NCBI GenBank assembly: GCA_934230965.1
Contig: CAKQFW010000124.1
Coordinates: 1 to 6,078, forward strand
DNA length: 6,078 nt
Direction of reading: 5' to 3'
DNA from: an uncultured Prevotella sp.
Lineage (GTDB): Bacteria > Bacteroidota > Bacteroidia > Bacteroidales > Bacteroidaceae
The number at the start of each line of letters is the position of its first letter. Position 1 is the first letter of the stretch. The notes below the pieces were generated by a model. The model had not been told where the DNA came from and made no database searches. It was given only the letters and a program-made list of their open reading frames with translations. A program made the translations under genes and the position numbers. Below, one piece after another: positions 5,452-6,078 of the stretch.

Positions 5452-6078
5452 TTATACTACGATATTGTTGCCTAACATTTTGGCCAACTTATTGCGTAGC
5501 CCCTGTGCCTCCTTATATTCGGCCATGAGAGCTTGCAGGCGGTCGGTGTCGAGACCCGGCGTTGCTATCTGCTTTTGCAGCTCTTTCAGGTGGTGCTCAA
5601 GATAATCCATGCGGAAATCGTTGAGCAGATGCTCGAGCTGCTTCCTTATATTTTCAATGTGCTCGGTGGCGCGTAGCTGTTTTTCTTGCTCGTTTAGGGG
5701 CTGCGCCTCGTCTTGCGCGTGCTGCGACAGCTGGTAGCGATCGGTGCTGAGGTCGGTGGCCACCTTGCTAATGTTGATGTCTTCGTGATGAATGAAGAAG
5801 CGCTCGGCATTGAAGTCGGCGTCGAGCGAGTGCTGCACCGCCTCTTGCAAGATGCGAGCGAAGATGGGGTTAGACAACTTCAGCCCGTCGACATTCAAGT
5901 TATAATCGAGATACTGGGCCACGTTTAGGCTGATGAGGTTGCCGTCGGCATCTTCAACATTATCGTATATTACCTCATGGCCATGACGTATCACCATGGC
6001 GGTGAGCATCTGTTCTACCTTTGAAGCTTGCTGCAGTGGCGAGGCCACAGTGGCGGTGGGCGGTGCTACATGTATGGC
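5452..6078 (-). CDS. dnaG: DNA primase, C-terminal part (5' end outside window)
   Basis: The last 208 residues of DnaG, which makes the RNA primers for replication and binds the replicative helicase DnaB through its C-terminal domain. The frame is open to the right edge of the window, so the zinc-binding and TOPRIM catalytic domains lie beyond it. What is visible starts with a proline- and alanine-rich linker (about residues 1-18 of the fragment). A helical bundle with an ADFNAERFFIHHEDINISK core follows, then a long helical helicase-binding tail ending LAKMLGNNIVV. A Leu-Gly-x-x-hydrophobic ending of this kind is typical of Bacteroidales primases. An in-frame GTG at 6048 is internal and is not the start. 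The next gene on the same strand begins 44 bases after the stop codon. The assignment rests on my recall of family endings, without the catalytic core in view. Confidence 0.85.
   Translation of the reverse strand, partial: AIHVAPPTATVASPLQQASKVEQMLTAMVIRHGHEVIYDNVEDADGNLISLNVAQYLDYNLNVDGLKLSNPIFARILQEAVQHSLDADFNAERFFIHHEDINISKVATDLSTDRYQLSQHAQDEAQPLNEQEKQLRATEHIENIRKQLEHLLNDFRMDYLEHHLKELQKQIATPGLDTDRLQALMAEYKEAQGLRNKLAKMLGNNIVV

Overview
The window looks like chromosome from a Bacteroidales bacterium, most likely Prevotella or a close relative. The evidence is the C-terminal form of the primase, the weak or absent Shine-Dalgarno sequences, and a TAnnTTTG-type promoter box. Base composition is moderate, near 50% GC by eye in the genes and much more AT-rich between them. 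The species cannot be fixed from the sequence.

All six credible protein genes lie on the minus strand; I see none on the plus strand. Reading in the direction of transcription, from the right edge leftwards, they are: the 3' end of dnaG (DNA primase, cut by the window edge); a 611-residue membrane-anchored protein of unknown function with TPR-like helices and a poly-aspartate run; queD and queE, two successive enzymes of the preQ0/queuosine pathway; a cardiolipin synthase of the two-HKD phospholipase D type; and a PAP2-family membrane phosphatase. The gaps from dnaG to the cardiolipin synthase are only 23 to 44 bases, so these five genes could be read as one transcript. A 144-base AT-rich gap carrying a good Bacteroidetes -7 box then separates the PAP2 gene, which probably has its own promoter.

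The left 335 bases hold no convincing gene. They contain two linked repeat structures. One is a pair of 32-base perfect-arm inverted repeats on a 44-base period, whose spacer is itself nearly the inverse of their loop. The other is a run of seven 22-base tandem units, six well conserved and one half-degenerate. This gene-free stretch just past the 3' end of the PAP2 gene is the least explained part of the window.

In function, the genes combine housekeeping replication (DnaG), tRNA base modification (QueD and QueE make CPH4 and CDG on the way to preQ0) and membrane lipid metabolism (cardiolipin synthesis, lipid phosphate removal). I found no transposase, CRISPR array, rRNA or tRNA gene. I found no clear sign of an undescribed multi-gene system. 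The best candidates for new biology are the repeat locus at the left end and the unknown protein between dnaG and queD.
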